Below are positions 51,675 through 60,894 of a stretch of DNA of 64,000 nt, piece after piece. The position numbers and the translations under genes were made by a program. Origin of the DNA: CAVTWH01 sp963738365. Lineage in GTDB: Bacteria; Actinomycetota; Actinomycetes; Mycobacteriales; Micromonosporaceae. The stretch covers positions 62,001-126,000 of the forward strand of contig CAVTWH010000010.1 in assembly GCA_963738365.1 (NCBI GenBank), read 5' to 3'. Position 1 is the stretch's first letter, and each line of letters begins with the position of its first letter. Under the pieces are notes generated by a model. That model had not been told where the DNA came from. It worked only from the letters and a program-made list of their open reading frames with translations, and ran no database searches.

Positions 51675-53906
51675 ATGACCCGTCCCCACCGTCCACTGTG
51701 GAGCGAGCGACTCAGATCGGCCTGGCGCCGGCCGCGCGTGCGGCTGCTGGCCGTCGCCGGTACGGCGCTCGCCCTGGTCGCCGGCTTCCTGGTGGCCACG
51801 ACGCTGACCGCCAACGCCGCCGCCACCCTGCTGTCGCAGGGCAAGCCGGCGACCGCCTCGTCCGCCGAGAACGCCGGTACGGCGGCCGGCGCCGCCGTCG
51901 ACGGCAACGCCGGCACCCGCTGGTCGAGCGCCTTCGGCGACCCGCAGTGGATCCAGGTCGACCTGGGCGCGGCGGCCAGCATCAGCCAGGTGGTCCTGCA
52001 GTGGGAGGCCGCCTACGCCACCGCCTTCCAGGTGCAGACCTCCAGCGACGGCAGCACCTGGACCAACGTCTACTCGACCACCACCGGCACCGGCGGCACG
52101 CAGACCCTCAACGTCGCCGGCACCGGCCGCTACGTGCGCGTCTACGGCACCGCCCGGGCCACCCAGTACGGCTACTCACTCTGGGAGTTCCAGGTCTACG
52201 GCTCGTTCGGGGTCGGCGGCTGCGGCAGCAGCAACGCGGCACTGAACCGCCCGGCCACCGCCTCCTCCGCCGAGAACGCCGGTACGCCGGCCGGCTCGGC
52301 GGTCGACGGCAACACCGGTACCCGCTGGTCGAGCGCGTTCAGCGACCCGCAGTGGATCCAGGTCGACCTGGGCTCGGCGGTCAACGTCTGCCAGGTTGTC
52401 CTCACCTGGGAGGCGGCCTACGCCACGGCGTTCCAGCTCCAGCTGTCCGGGGACGCCTCGACCTGGACGAGCATCTACTCGACCAGCACGAGCACCGGCG
52501 GCACGCAGACGCTGAACGTCGCCGGCACCGGCCGGTACCTGCGCGTCTACGCCACCGCCCGGGCCACCCAGTACGGCTACAGCCTGTGGGAGCTGGCGGT
52601 GCACACCGGCACGCTCACCCCGACGACGTCGGGCACCAGCCCCAGCCCGTCCCGCAGCGCGAGCGCCAGCCCCAGCGTCAGCCCGAGCCAGAGCAGCGGC
52701 ACCGACGTGGAGCTGTCCTACAACAAGCCGGCCACCGCCTCGTCCGCCCAGGACGACGCGCAGTGCTCCGGCTGCCTGCCGGCCCGGGTCACCGACCAGT
52801 TCCTCACCACCCGGTGGGCGACCGCCGCGCAGACCGGCTGGGTGGACCCCGGCTGGATCTCCATCGACCTGGGCGCCACGGCCACCATCCACTCGGTGAT
52901 GCTGCAGTGGGACCCGGCCTACGCCTCGGCGTACCAGATCCAGGTGTCGGCCAACGGCACCACCTGGACGACCATCTACTCCACCACCACCAGCAAGGGC
53001 TTCAAGCAGACCCTGACCGGGCTCAACGGCTCCGGCCGGTACGTGCGGATGTACGGCACCGCACGGGGTACCGCCTACGGCTACTCGCTCTGGGAGTTCC
53101 AGGTCTTCGGCACCGGGGGCAGCCCGACGCCGCCGCCCGCGCTGCCGCCGAACGTCACCTTCCCGGCCAACCGGCTGGTCTTCGACGACGAGTTCAACGG
53201 CGCCTCGGGCAGTACGCCCGACCCGGCCAAGTGGTTCGCGGAGACCGGCGCGGGCCAGAACAACGAGCTGGAGTACTACACCGCCAACAACAACGCGAAG
53301 ATGGACGGCGCCGGCAACCTGGTGATCGAGGCGCGCAAGGAGGTCACCGCCGGCTCGGCCTGCCCGGGCGGCCCGTGCCAGTACACCTCGGGGCGGATCA
53401 ACACGTCGAAGTCGTTCACCTTCACCTACGGGCACGTCGAGGCGCGCATCAAGGTGTCCGGTACGCAGGGCCTGTGGCCGGCATTCTGGTTGCTGGGCGC
53501 CAACTTCCCGGTGGCCGGCTGGCCCGGCTGCGGCGAAATCGACATCATGGAGCACGTCGGCAAGGTACCCAACGCGGTGTACTCGACCATCCACGCGCCG
53601 GCCTACAACGGCGGCGGCGGCCTGGGTTCGCCGTACACCATCAGCGGGGACTTCGCCGCGGACTTCCACACCTACGCGGTCGACTGGAACAACTCACACA
53701 TGACCTTCTTCGTCGACGGCAACGCCTTCTTCACGCTGAACAAGGCCGACGTCGAGGGGCAGCACGGGCCGTGGGTCTACGACGACCACCCGTTCTTCAT
53801 CATCCTGAACAACGCGGTGGGCGGCGATTGGCCGGGCGCCCCCGACGCCAGCTCGGTCTTCCCGAACAACATGGCCATCGACTACGTCCGCGTGTACCAG
53901 AACTGA
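51675..53906 (+). CDS. Secreted GH16 endo-beta-1,3-glucanase with three discoidin-type modules
   Basis: A 743-residue extracellular enzyme. The signal peptide ends near TANAAA (about residue 50). Two F5/8-type C modules (about 52-190 and 193-325) are very close to those of the upstream GH3 gene. A Ser/Pro linker is followed by a third, more divergent module (about 355-490). The GH16 jelly-roll comes from FPANRLVFDDEFNG to the end, with the catalytic motif CGEIDIMEHVG (ExDxxE) and QGLWPAFWLLG. Laminarin-type beta-1,3-glucan is the likely substrate. ATG with an AAGGAGA site, 79 bp after the GH3 stop, same strand. Confidence 0.93.
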   Translation: MTRPHRPLWSERLRSAWRRPRVRLLAVAGTALALVAGFLVATTLTANAAATLLSQGKPATASSAENAGTAAGAAVDGNAGTRWSSAFGDPQWIQVDLGAAASISQVVLQWEAAYATAFQVQTSSDGSTWTNVYSTTTGTGGTQTLNVAGTGRYVRVYGTARATQYGYSLWEFQVYGSFGVGGCGSSNAALNRPATASSAENAGTPAGSAVDGNTGTRWSSAFSDPQWIQVDLGSAVNVCQVVLTWEAAYATAFQLQLSGDASTWTSIYSTSTSTGGTQTLNVAGTGRYLRVYATARATQYGYSLWELAVHTGTLTPTTSGTSPSPSRSASASPSVSPSQSSGTDVELSYNKPATASSAQDDAQCSGCLPARVTDQFLTTRWATAAQTGWVDPGWISIDLGATATIHSVMLQWDPAYASAYQIQVSANGTTWTTIYSTTTSKGFKQTLTGLNGSGRYVRMYGTARGTAYGYSLWEFQVFGTGGSPTPPPALPPNVTFPANRLVFDDEFNGASGSTPDPAKWFAETGAGQNNELEYYTANNNAKMDGAGNLVIEARKEVTAGSACPGGPCQYTSGRINTSKSFTFTYGHVEARIKVSGTQGLWPAFWLLGANFPVAGWPGCGEIDIMEHVGKVPNAVYSTIHAPAYNGGGGLGSPYTISGDFAADFHTYAVDWNNSHMTFFVDGNAFFTLNKADVEGQHGPWVYDDHPFFIILNNAVGGDWPGAPDASSVFPNNMAIDYVRVYQN

Positions 53907-53959
53907 CATCTATCGGAACTGATATCGAAAGAGCCGATCAGGCCTTACTGTAGGAGCCC

Positions 53960-53994
53960 GTGGGCGGTGGTGCGTCAAGCGCACCGCCGCCCAC
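53960..53994 (+). terminator. Hairpin terminator after the GH16 gene
   Basis: GTGGGCGGTGGTGCG (53960-53974) pairs with CGCACCGCCGCCCAC (53980-53994), with one G-U wobble and a 5-nt loop, about 55 bp beyond the GH16 stop. Confidence 0.75.
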
Positions 53995-54031
53995 GCCGGC
54001 AGCCAGGGACAGGCCGGTCGACGCGCAAAGA

Positions 54032-54628
54032 TCAAGCCCGGCAGGCCTGCTCGGCGAAGTCGCCCAGCCAGTCCGGGAAGTCACCGGTCTCCACCTGGGC
54101 GTGCTGGCGGCCCCACCAGCGGTCCAGGGTGACCGGGAGAGCCCCGGCGTGGCCGATCCGGGCGCAGTCGGTGGTGCGGTAGACCAGGTCGACGTGGACG
54201 ACCTGGCCCCGGTCCACGGTCAGTGGCCAGGGCAGCGCGTGCCAGCCGGTGACCGAGTCGACCTCGGTGAGCGCCATCGGGTGGGCGGCCAGCAGGGTCA
54301 GACCCGGCGCGTCGGCGCCCATCGCCAGGATGGTGACCCTCGGTCCGCGGTTGGCGATCTCCAGCGAGTACGTGTACTCCCTGTGCTGTGCGGCGAGCCG
54401 GCCGGCGGAGACGCCGACCGCTTGGGAGTTCACCAGTCGCAGCCGGGGCTCGACCCAGCCGTGCCACGCCACCGCGAAGGCGCCGGTGAGGGTGGCCACG
54501 ACGAGCGCGGCGAGCACGGCCAGGCCCGCCTGGCGGTGGGACAGCCGGCCGGCGCCCGGATCGAGTCGCGCCCACACGTCGTCGGTGAGTTGCCGGTCCT
54601 GTCCGATTTCGCACCTCCCCAACCCCAC
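54032..54628 (-). CDS. Single-helix membrane-anchored protein of unknown function
   Basis: A 198-residue protein with a short cytoplasmic start, one transmembrane helix (AGLAVLAALVVATLTGAFAV, about 34-53) and an extracytoplasmic domain of about 140 residues. The latter has YTYSLEIANRGPRVTILAMG and a C-terminal Cys pair region (TTDCARIG, EQACRA). The start at GTG 54628 is uncertain. It is divergent from a membrane protein/GntR operon, sharing a 56-bp promoter gap with a palindrome, so co-regulation is likely. Confidence 0.65.
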   Translation of the reverse strand: MGLGRCEIGQDRQLTDDVWARLDPGAGRLSHRQAGLAVLAALVVATLTGAFAVAWHGWVEPRLRLVNSQAVGVSAGRLAAQHREYTYSLEIANRGPRVTILAMGADAPGLTLLAAHPMALTEVDSVTGWHALPWPLTVDRGQVVHVDLVYRTTDCARIGHAGALPVTLDRWWGRQHAQVETGDFPDWLGDFAEQACRA

Positions 54629-54635
54629 GGCTGTT

Positions 54636-54661
54636 CAATGTAGCAATACATAGGTACATTG
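54636..54661. promoter_or_regulatory. Putative operator of the YtrA-type GntR regulator
   Basis: CAATGTA (54636-54642) and TACATTG (54655-54661) form a perfect inverted repeat with a 12-bp spacer in the divergent promoter gap. It is AT-rich against a GC-rich background. YtrA-subfamily regulators bind such long-spaced dyads near their own operons. Confidence 0.6.
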
Positions 54662-54684
54662 CAAGAGGTTGTCGGGAGGTGGTC

Positions 54685-55512
54685 ATGGGCGGGCAGTTGC
54701 CGGTCATGCTGGGCTTCGGCCTGGCGGTCGTCACAGTGGTGACGGCGCTCGCGGTGCAGTACAGCTGGGGCACGGTCCCCCGGAGCCGGGTGCGTACCTT
54801 CGCCCGGCGGCAGCGCCTGGTGGTCACCGTCGACAACGGCGCACCGGTCATCCGGTACCTGGCGCACACCCGGCGCTGGCGTAGCGCCGGAGTCGCCGCG
54901 GCCACCTGGTGCTGGATGCTCGTCCAGGTCACCGGCGACCACCTGGACGTGAGCGTCACGGTGCTGCTCGGCGGCTGGTTCGTCGGCGCCCTGGTCGCCG
55001 AGGCGCGGCTCGCGCCCGCACCGGGCGGCGCCCGCCGCACCGCGTCGCTGTCCCCGCGCCGGCCCGGGCGCTACGTGGGCCGCCTCACCTGGGAACTGCC
55101 GCAGGCGGCGCTGGTCACCGCCCTCGCCGCCGTGGCCGGCGCCGCCCTGCTCGCCGGCCGGTACGGCTGGTCGTACACCCTGGTCTGTCCCCCGCTGGTG
55201 GGGGTCGGCGCGGCGCTGGCCACGCTGCTGGTCCGCGGCCGGGTGCTCACCCGCGCCCAGCCGCCGCTGCCGGACGACCAGCTCGCCGCCGACGAGGCGA
55301 TCCGCTCCCGTTCCCTGCACGTGCTCTGCGGTACCGCCCCCGCGCTGGTGCTGCTCTGCGTCTCCTGGGCCGCGGCGCGCGCCGCCACCGCCGCGGCGGG
55401 CCGGCCGCCGGGCGACGCGCTCGCCGCCGTCTCGGTGCTGGCCACCCTCGCGGCGCTGGGCATCGGCTGGAACGTGGCCACCGCCCGGTTCGCCGCCCCG
55501 GCCGCGGCCTGA
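54685..55512 (+). CDS. Polytopic membrane protein linked to a GntR regulator
   Basis: A 275-residue protein with about six hydrophobic segments: helix 1 at about 8-27, a pair near 70-105, and the rest in the C-terminal half (LVTALAAVAGAALLAG, LVCPPLVGVGAALATLLV, ALVLLCVSWAAA). The loops are Arg-rich. No family recognised. Start ATG 54685 has a GGGAGG site. The GntR gene follows after 5 bp; YtrA-type regulators typically control adjacent membrane or ABC proteins. Confidence 0.72.
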   Translation: MGGQLPVMLGFGLAVVTVVTALAVQYSWGTVPRSRVRTFARRQRLVVTVDNGAPVIRYLAHTRRWRSAGVAAATWCWMLVQVTGDHLDVSVTVLLGGWFVGALVAEARLAPAPGGARRTASLSPRRPGRYVGRLTWELPQAALVTALAAVAGAALLAGRYGWSYTLVCPPLVGVGAALATLLVRGRVLTRAQPPLPDDQLAADEAIRSRSLHVLCGTAPALVLLCVSWAAARAATAAAGRPPGDALAAVSVLATLAALGIGWNVATARFAAPAAA

Positions 55513-55517
55513 CGGCC

Positions 55518-55892
55518 GTGCAGATCGAGGTCGACACCGGCTCGCCGGTCCCCGCCTACGAGCAGATCCGGGCGCAGCTCCAGACGATGGCGGACAGCGG
55601 CGTACTGGCACCGGGCGCCCAGCTGCCACCGATCCGGCAGCTCGCCGCCGACCTGGGGCTGGCGGTCAACACGGTGGCCCGGGCGTACCGGGAGCTGGAG
55701 CAGGCCGGCACGGTGCGCAGCCGGGTCCGGCACGGCACCGTGGTCGCCCAGCCGGGCCGGCTGCCCGCCGCCCAGCGGCGCCGCCGGCTGGCCGAGGCGG
55801 CCGCGGCCTACGCGCTGGCCTGCCGGCAGCTCGGGGTACCGGCGCCCGAGGCGCTCGCCGCCGTGCGGGCCCGCCTGGACGCCCAGGGCTGA
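55518..55892 (+). CDS. GntR-family regulator, YtrA subfamily
   Basis: A 124-residue regulator. It starts VQIEVDTGSPVPAYEQIRAQ, typical of YtrA proteins, followed by LPPIRQLAADLGLAVNTVAR, AYRELEQAGTVRSRVRHGT. The C-terminal part is one short helical dimerisation region with no effector pocket. GTG start 55518, coupled to the upstream membrane protein gene. Probably represses its own operon through the dyad at 54636-54661. Confidence 0.88.
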   Translation: MQIEVDTGSPVPAYEQIRAQLQTMADSGVLAPGAQLPPIRQLAADLGLAVNTVARAYRELEQAGTVRSRVRHGTVVAQPGRLPAAQRRRRLAEAAAAYALACRQLGVPAPEALAAVRARLDAQG

Positions 55893-55893
55893 G

Positions 55894-56511
55894 TCAGGAC
55901 CGGGCCGCGATGCGCTGGCGTACGCCGTCGAGGATCAGCTGCACGCCGGCCTCGAAGGACTGGTCGCTCTGCGGGTCGCCGACCTCGCGCAGCGCCTCGC
56001 GCAGCAGCGGGTACGGGTCCAGTTGGCGCAGCGCCGCCGCCCAGTCCTCCTGACCGAACTGGTCGCCGGCGCGACCACGGGCGCGGTCGGCCTGCTCGTC
56101 CAGGGTGAAGCCGGAGACGAAGTTGCTGGCGACGATGAGCGCCCGGAGCCCGTCGGCGGGGCTGAGTCCCTGCGCCACCAGCGCCCCCAGCAGGGCCTCG
56201 GCCGCCGGCCACTGCTCGTCGGTCGGGCGGGTGGAGGCGATCAGCATGGCCCCGTCCCGATGCCGGTTGATCATGGTACGGACGTACCGCATGTGCGCGC
56301 GGAGGGTCGCTTCCCAGCCCTGGCCGGACGGGATCTCGGGGGGTGGCGTCTCTTCGATGATCGCCTGGACCATCAGTTCGAGCAGCTCGTCCTTGTTCTT
56401 CACGTGCCAGTAGAGCGCCGGCGCCTGGACGCCGAGCTCGGTGGCCAACCGGCGCAGGCTCAGGCCGTCCAGGCCGACCCGGTCGAGCAGGTCGATCGCG
56501 GCGCCGACCAC
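55894..56511 (-). CDS. TetR-family repressor of the adjacent ABC exporter
   Basis: A 205-residue TetR/TetR_C-type regulator: VGAAIDLLDRVGLDGLSLRR, LATELGVQAPALYWHVKNKD (helix-turn-helix), then a ligand-binding domain with VASNFVSGFTLDEQADRARG. The protein from GTG 56511 begins inside helix 1. The upstream text VEALDRARVVGA is open in frame but has no start. A one-base shift in the G5 run (about 56536-56540) would extend it to GTG 56588 (VSTEPTPARQA...), a likely true N-terminus. It is divergent from the ABC genes with three operator copies between. Confidence 0.87.
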   Translation of the reverse strand: MVGAAIDLLDRVGLDGLSLRRLATELGVQAPALYWHVKNKDELLELMVQAIIEETPPPEIPSGQGWEATLRAHMRYVRTMINRHRDGAMLIASTRPTDEQWPAAEALLGALVAQGLSPADGLRALIVASNFVSGFTLDEQADRARGRAGDQFGQEDWAAALRQLDPYPLLREALREVGDPQSDQSFEAGVQLILDGVRQRIAARS

Positions 56512-56590
56512 CCGGGCCCGGTCCAGCGCCTCGACCCCCTGGCGCGCGGCGAGCGGGCTTGCCGCGCTGGGGTGGGCTCGGTCGACACGG

Positions 56591-56619
56591 TTGACAGCTT
56601 AACAGCGTTCAGGTAATCC
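56591..56619 (+). promoter_or_regulatory. Promoter of the ABC exporter operon
   Basis: TTGACA (56591-56596), a 17-bp spacer, then TAATCC (56614-56619). The -35 and spacing are consensus. All of the spacer and the start region are covered by the TetR-type operators. Confidence 0.65.
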
Positions 56620-56650
56620 TTAACGGTGTTCAGGACTTAACGACGTTAAG
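56598..56650. promoter_or_regulatory. Three tandem TetR-type operators, CTTAAC-N3-GTT(A/C)AG
   Basis: Copy 1 CTTAACAGCGTTCAG (56598-56612), copy 2 CTTAACGGTGTTCAG (56619-56633), copy 3 CTTAACGACGTTAAG (56636-56650). Copy 3 is a perfect dyad. Copy 1 is inside the -35/-10 spacer, copy 2 lies at the expected transcription start, and copy 3 overlaps the AAGGAG ribosome site. Confidence 0.8.
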
Positions 56651-56659
56651 GAGATCGGC

Positions 56660-57612
<953 letters not shown>

Positions 57613-57616
<4 letters not shown>

Positions 57617-58458
57617 GCACCCTGACCGCGCCCCGCCCGACCACAACAGGCACCGCCCGGCTGGCCTGGGCGGCCCGCGACATCGCCACCATCTGCCGGC
57701 GCAGCTACAGCCAACTGCGCCGGCAACCCGGCGAACTGGTCGGCTTCCTGATCTTCCCGGTCATCATGATCGTGCTGTTCGCCTACGTCTTCGGCAGCGC
57801 CATCGCGCTGCCCGGCGGCGGGGACTACCGGGCGTTCCTGATGCCCGGCATCTTCATGCAGACCATGGCGCTGACCGCCGTGCAGGCGGCCACCCGGACC
57901 AACAGCGACATGACCCACGGCATCATCGACCGGTTCCGGTCCATGCCGATCGCGCGGTCGGCGGTGCTCGCCGGTACCAACCTGGCCGAGATCTCGCTGC
58001 GGCTGCTGGGCCTGGCCGGGATGGTCTGCTGCGCGTTCGCGCTGACCAGCTGGCGTCCGGAGGGGACGGCGGCGCAGGCGGTCGAGGGCTTCGCGCTGCT
58101 GGCGCTGTTCGGGTTCGCGATGATCTGGGTGGGTACCTTCATCGGGCTGTGCGTGTCCAGCCCGACCCTGGCCGACCAGGCCACCTTCGGCTGGCTGTTC
58201 CCGATGACCTTTCTGGCCAACACGTTCGTACCCACCCAGGGGCTGCCGGGGTGGCTGCGCCCGCTGGCCGACTGGAACCCGATGAGCGCCACCGTCGCCG
58301 CGCTGCGCCAGCTGTTCGGCAACCCCAACCCGGGGACGGCGCACCCCGCCTGGCCACTGCGGCACCCGGCCGGCACGTCGCTGGCCTGGTCGCTGGCGAT
58401 CCTGGCGGTGTTCGTCCCGCTGTCGATCTGGCGGTACCGCCGCGCCGCGGCGCACTGA
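57613..58458 (+). CDS. ABC-2 type permease (DrrB family)
   Basis: A 281-residue six-helix ABC-2 permease: SYSQLRRQPGELVGFLIFPV, IMIVLFAYVFGSAI, then GDYRAFLMPGIFMQTMAL, GIIDRFRSMPIARSAVLAGT (the coupling-helix region) and LFPMTFLANTFVPTQGLPGW. These are standard DrrB-type blocks. It pairs with the preceding ATPase to export a drug or metabolite that presumably is also the TetR ligand. Confidence 0.93.
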
Positions 58459-58473
58459 GCTGCCCGAGCCGGG

Positions 58474-59373
58474 TCAGCCGACAGCTGCCGGGGCGGTCCG
58501 GGGCGCCGCTGTGGCGAGCCGGACCAGCTCCGGCAGCGCCCCGCCGAGCGGGGCGTCGACCAGCAGGGTGGCGTGTTCGTCGCCGCGGGTCGGGCCCTGG
58601 TTGACGATGGCCACCGGGATGCCCAGCTTGGCGGCGCGCAGCACGAAGCGGCGTCCGGAGTGGACGGTCAGCGAGGAGCCCAGCACGAGCAGCAGCCGGG
58701 CCGACTCGACCAGGGCGAAGCTGGCGGCCACCCGGTCGGCCGGGACCGACTCGCCGAAGAAGACCACGTCCGGCTTGAGCAGGCCGCCGGGGCAGACCTG
58801 GCAGTCGACGGTACGGAAGCCGGCCAGCTCGGCGTCGTCGAGTTCCACGTCGCCGTCGGCGTTGACCGCGCCGACCCGGGCCGCGAAGTCGGGGTTCGCC
58901 TCCGCCAGCCGGCGGTCCAACTCCTCCCGGGCGAGCCGGTCGCCGCAGCGCAGGCAGCGGACCGAGGCCAGGCTGCCGTGCAGCTCGATCACCGACCCGG
59001 CGCCGGCCGCCTGGTGCAGGCCGTCGACGTTCTGGGTGATGACGCCGGTGAGCAGGCCGAGCCGCTGCAGGTCGGCGACCGCGCGGTGGCCGGCGTTGGG
59101 CCGGGCGTGACGCATCGCCCGCCAGCCGAGGTGGCTGCGCGCCCAGTACCGCTGCCGGGCGACCGGGCTGGCGGTGAACGCCTGGTACGTCATCGGGGTG
59201 CGGCGGGCCAGGCTGCCGCTCGGCCCGCGGTAGTCCGGAATGCCCGATTCGGTGGACAGCCCGGCGCCGCTGAGCACGGTCACCCCGCCGTCGCTGACCA
59301 GCTCGGCCAGGGCGGCGACGCCGGTACGCTCGTCGATCACCGCTCCATGGTGCCGCACCGCACCCGCTGTCAT
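58474..59373 (-). CDS. Sir2-family NAD-dependent protein deacylase
   Basis: A 299-residue sirtuin. VTVLSGAGLSTESGIPDYRG is the NAD motif, ITQNVDGLHQAAG the second, and the catalytic histidine is in VIELHGSLASV. The zinc cysteines are CLRC and CQVC, spaced by an acidic insert, and LLLVLGSSLTVHSGRRFVLR closes the Rossmann fold. It removes acyl groups from lysines using NAD. Start ATG 59373; a GTG eleven codons further in (VIDERTG) is an alternative. Confidence 0.92.
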   Translation of the reverse strand: MTAGAVRHHGAVIDERTGVAALAELVSDGGVTVLSGAGLSTESGIPDYRGPSGSLARRTPMTYQAFTASPVARQRYWARSHLGWRAMRHARPNAGHRAVADLQRLGLLTGVITQNVDGLHQAAGAGSVIELHGSLASVRCLRCGDRLAREELDRRLAEANPDFAARVGAVNADGDVELDDAELAGFRTVDCQVCPGGLLKPDVVFFGESVPADRVAASFALVESARLLLVLGSSLTVHSGRRFVLRAAKLGIPVAIVNQGPTRGDEHATLLVDAPLGGALPELVRLATAAPRTAPAAVG

Positions 59374-59468
59374 CCAGGCTCAGGTCGGGCACAGCCGGGC
59401 GCGGCATACTCGACAGACGAGGACCGTCGATACTGCCCGGGGGGCGCGGGCGGAGAAGGAGCGGGTAC

Positions 59469-60674
59469 GTGTCGGTCAGCGAACAGACGCCGGTGGCGCC
59501 GGCTCAGCAACCGCAGGACACGGCCGGGCCGCCGGTGCGGCGGGCTGGCCGGTGGCGGTTCCTGGCCTTCCTGTGCAGTGCGCTGCTGCTGCTCTTCGGC
59601 GTGCCGTGGGCGAGTTTCGCGCTGGCCGGCTGGCCGGGGCCGGTGGTGCTGGCCGCTGCGGTGATCTGCGCTGCCGCGCTGGTCGCCTTCCCGGTGCTGA
59701 TGTACCAGGGGCACAGCCGGCACGGCCGGGACTGGGCGGCGCGGGTGGCGGACAGCACGCTCGGCGTCGTCTGGGTGCTGTTCACCTGGTCGCTGCTGGG
59801 CGACGCGGCGCACGCGCTGCTGGCACTGGCCGGGGTGGCCGACGCCGGGCGGCTGGCGTCGGTCGGCACGCTGGTCGTCTCGGCGGTGCTCATCGCCTGG
59901 GGCGCCTGGGAGGCGCTACGGGTACCTCGGGTCCGCGCGGTGGAGGTACGCCTGCCCCGGCTCGGCGCCGGGCTGGACGGGCTGCGGCTGGTGCTGCTCA
60001 CCGACACGCACTACGGCCCGATCAACCGGGAACGCTGGTCGCGTCGGGTCGCCGAGGTGGTCAACTCGCTGGCCCCGGACGTGGTGGCGCACACCGGGGA
60101 CATCGCCGACGGCTCCCCCGCCAAGCGCCGGGCGCAGGCCGCCCCGCTGGGTACCCTGCGCGCCCCGCTCGGCAAGGTCTACATCACCGGCAACCACGAG
60201 TACTTCGGCGACGCCCAGGGCTGGCTGGACCACATGGCGCAGCTGGGCTGGGAGCCGCTGCACAACCGGCACGTGGTGGTCGAGCGCGGCGGCGACCGGC
60301 TGGTACTGGCCGGCGTGGACGACCGGACCGCCGCCGGTTCGGGCGCGCCGGGGCACGGCGCCGACCTGGCGGCGGCGCTGGCCGGTACCGACCCGCAGCT
60401 GCCCGTGGTGCTGCTGGCCCACCAACCGCAGCAGGTACCCGCCGCGGTGGCGGCCGGGGTGGACCTGCAGCTGTCCGGGCACACCCACGGCGGGCAGATC
60501 TGGCCGTTCCACTACCTGGTCCGCACCGACCAGCCGGCGCTGCAGGGGCTGGCCCGGTTCAGCGAGCGCACCCAGCTCTACACCAGCCGGGGTACCGGCT
60601 TCTGGGGTCCGCCGCTGCGCATCTTCGCGCCCAGCGAGATCACCCTGCTGACCCTGCGGCCCGCGGCGGCCTGA
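59469..60674 (+). CDS. Membrane-anchored metallophosphoesterase (YkuE/YaeI-like)
   Basis: A 401-residue protein. Four N-terminal helices (about 30-150) are followed by a calcineurin-like phosphoesterase domain. Metal motifs are VLLTDTHYGPINR (DxH), VVAHTGDIADGSPAKRR (GDxxD/G), YITGNHEYF (GNHE) and LSGHTHGGQIWP (GHTHGGQ). Relatives hydrolyse lipid-linked or UDP-sugar phosphodiester substrates at the membrane; the substrate is unknown here. GTG start with a GGAG site. Typical actinobacterial gene, monocistronic. Confidence 0.9.
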   Translation: MSVSEQTPVAPAQQPQDTAGPPVRRAGRWRFLAFLCSALLLLFGVPWASFALAGWPGPVVLAAAVICAAALVAFPVLMYQGHSRHGRDWAARVADSTLGVVWVLFTWSLLGDAAHALLALAGVADAGRLASVGTLVVSAVLIAWGAWEALRVPRVRAVEVRLPRLGAGLDGLRLVLLTDTHYGPINRERWSRRVAEVVNSLAPDVVAHTGDIADGSPAKRRAQAAPLGTLRAPLGKVYITGNHEYFGDAQGWLDHMAQLGWEPLHNRHVVVERGGDRLVLAGVDDRTAAGSGAPGHGADLAAALAGTDPQLPVVLLAHQPQQVPAAVAAGVDLQLSGHTHGGQIWPFHYLVRTDQPALQGLARFSERTQLYTSRGTGFWGPPLRIFAPSEITLLTLRPAAA

Positions 60675-60894
60675 CGACGTCCCGGCCCGGCTGGCCCGAC
60701 CGGGGGTACGCAGAGTGGCCCCGCCTGGCCCCGTCCGCGGGTACGCGGAGTGGCCCCGCCCAGGGTGCGCGGAGTGTCGAACCTCCGCGCACCCTGGCGG
60801 TCCCGGCAGGCCCCCGTCCTGTACCGGCCGGGTCGGGTGAGCCACTGTGCAGCGGCGGCTCGGGTCGGTGAGGCGCGGCGAAGCGCCGGGTGGT
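60675..60894. other. Convergent intergenic region with direct repeats
   Basis: Contains two copies of ggtacgcRgagtggccccgcc (roughly 60705 and 60740) followed by a strong hairpin. No gene. Confidence 0.5.
60760..60797. terminator. Hairpin terminator between convergent genes
   Basis: CCAGGGTGCGCGGAG (60760-60774) and its exact complement (60783-60797) form a 15-bp stem with an 8-nt loop, about 85 bp after the metallophosphoesterase stop and about 100 bp after the opposing gene. Confidence 0.75.
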
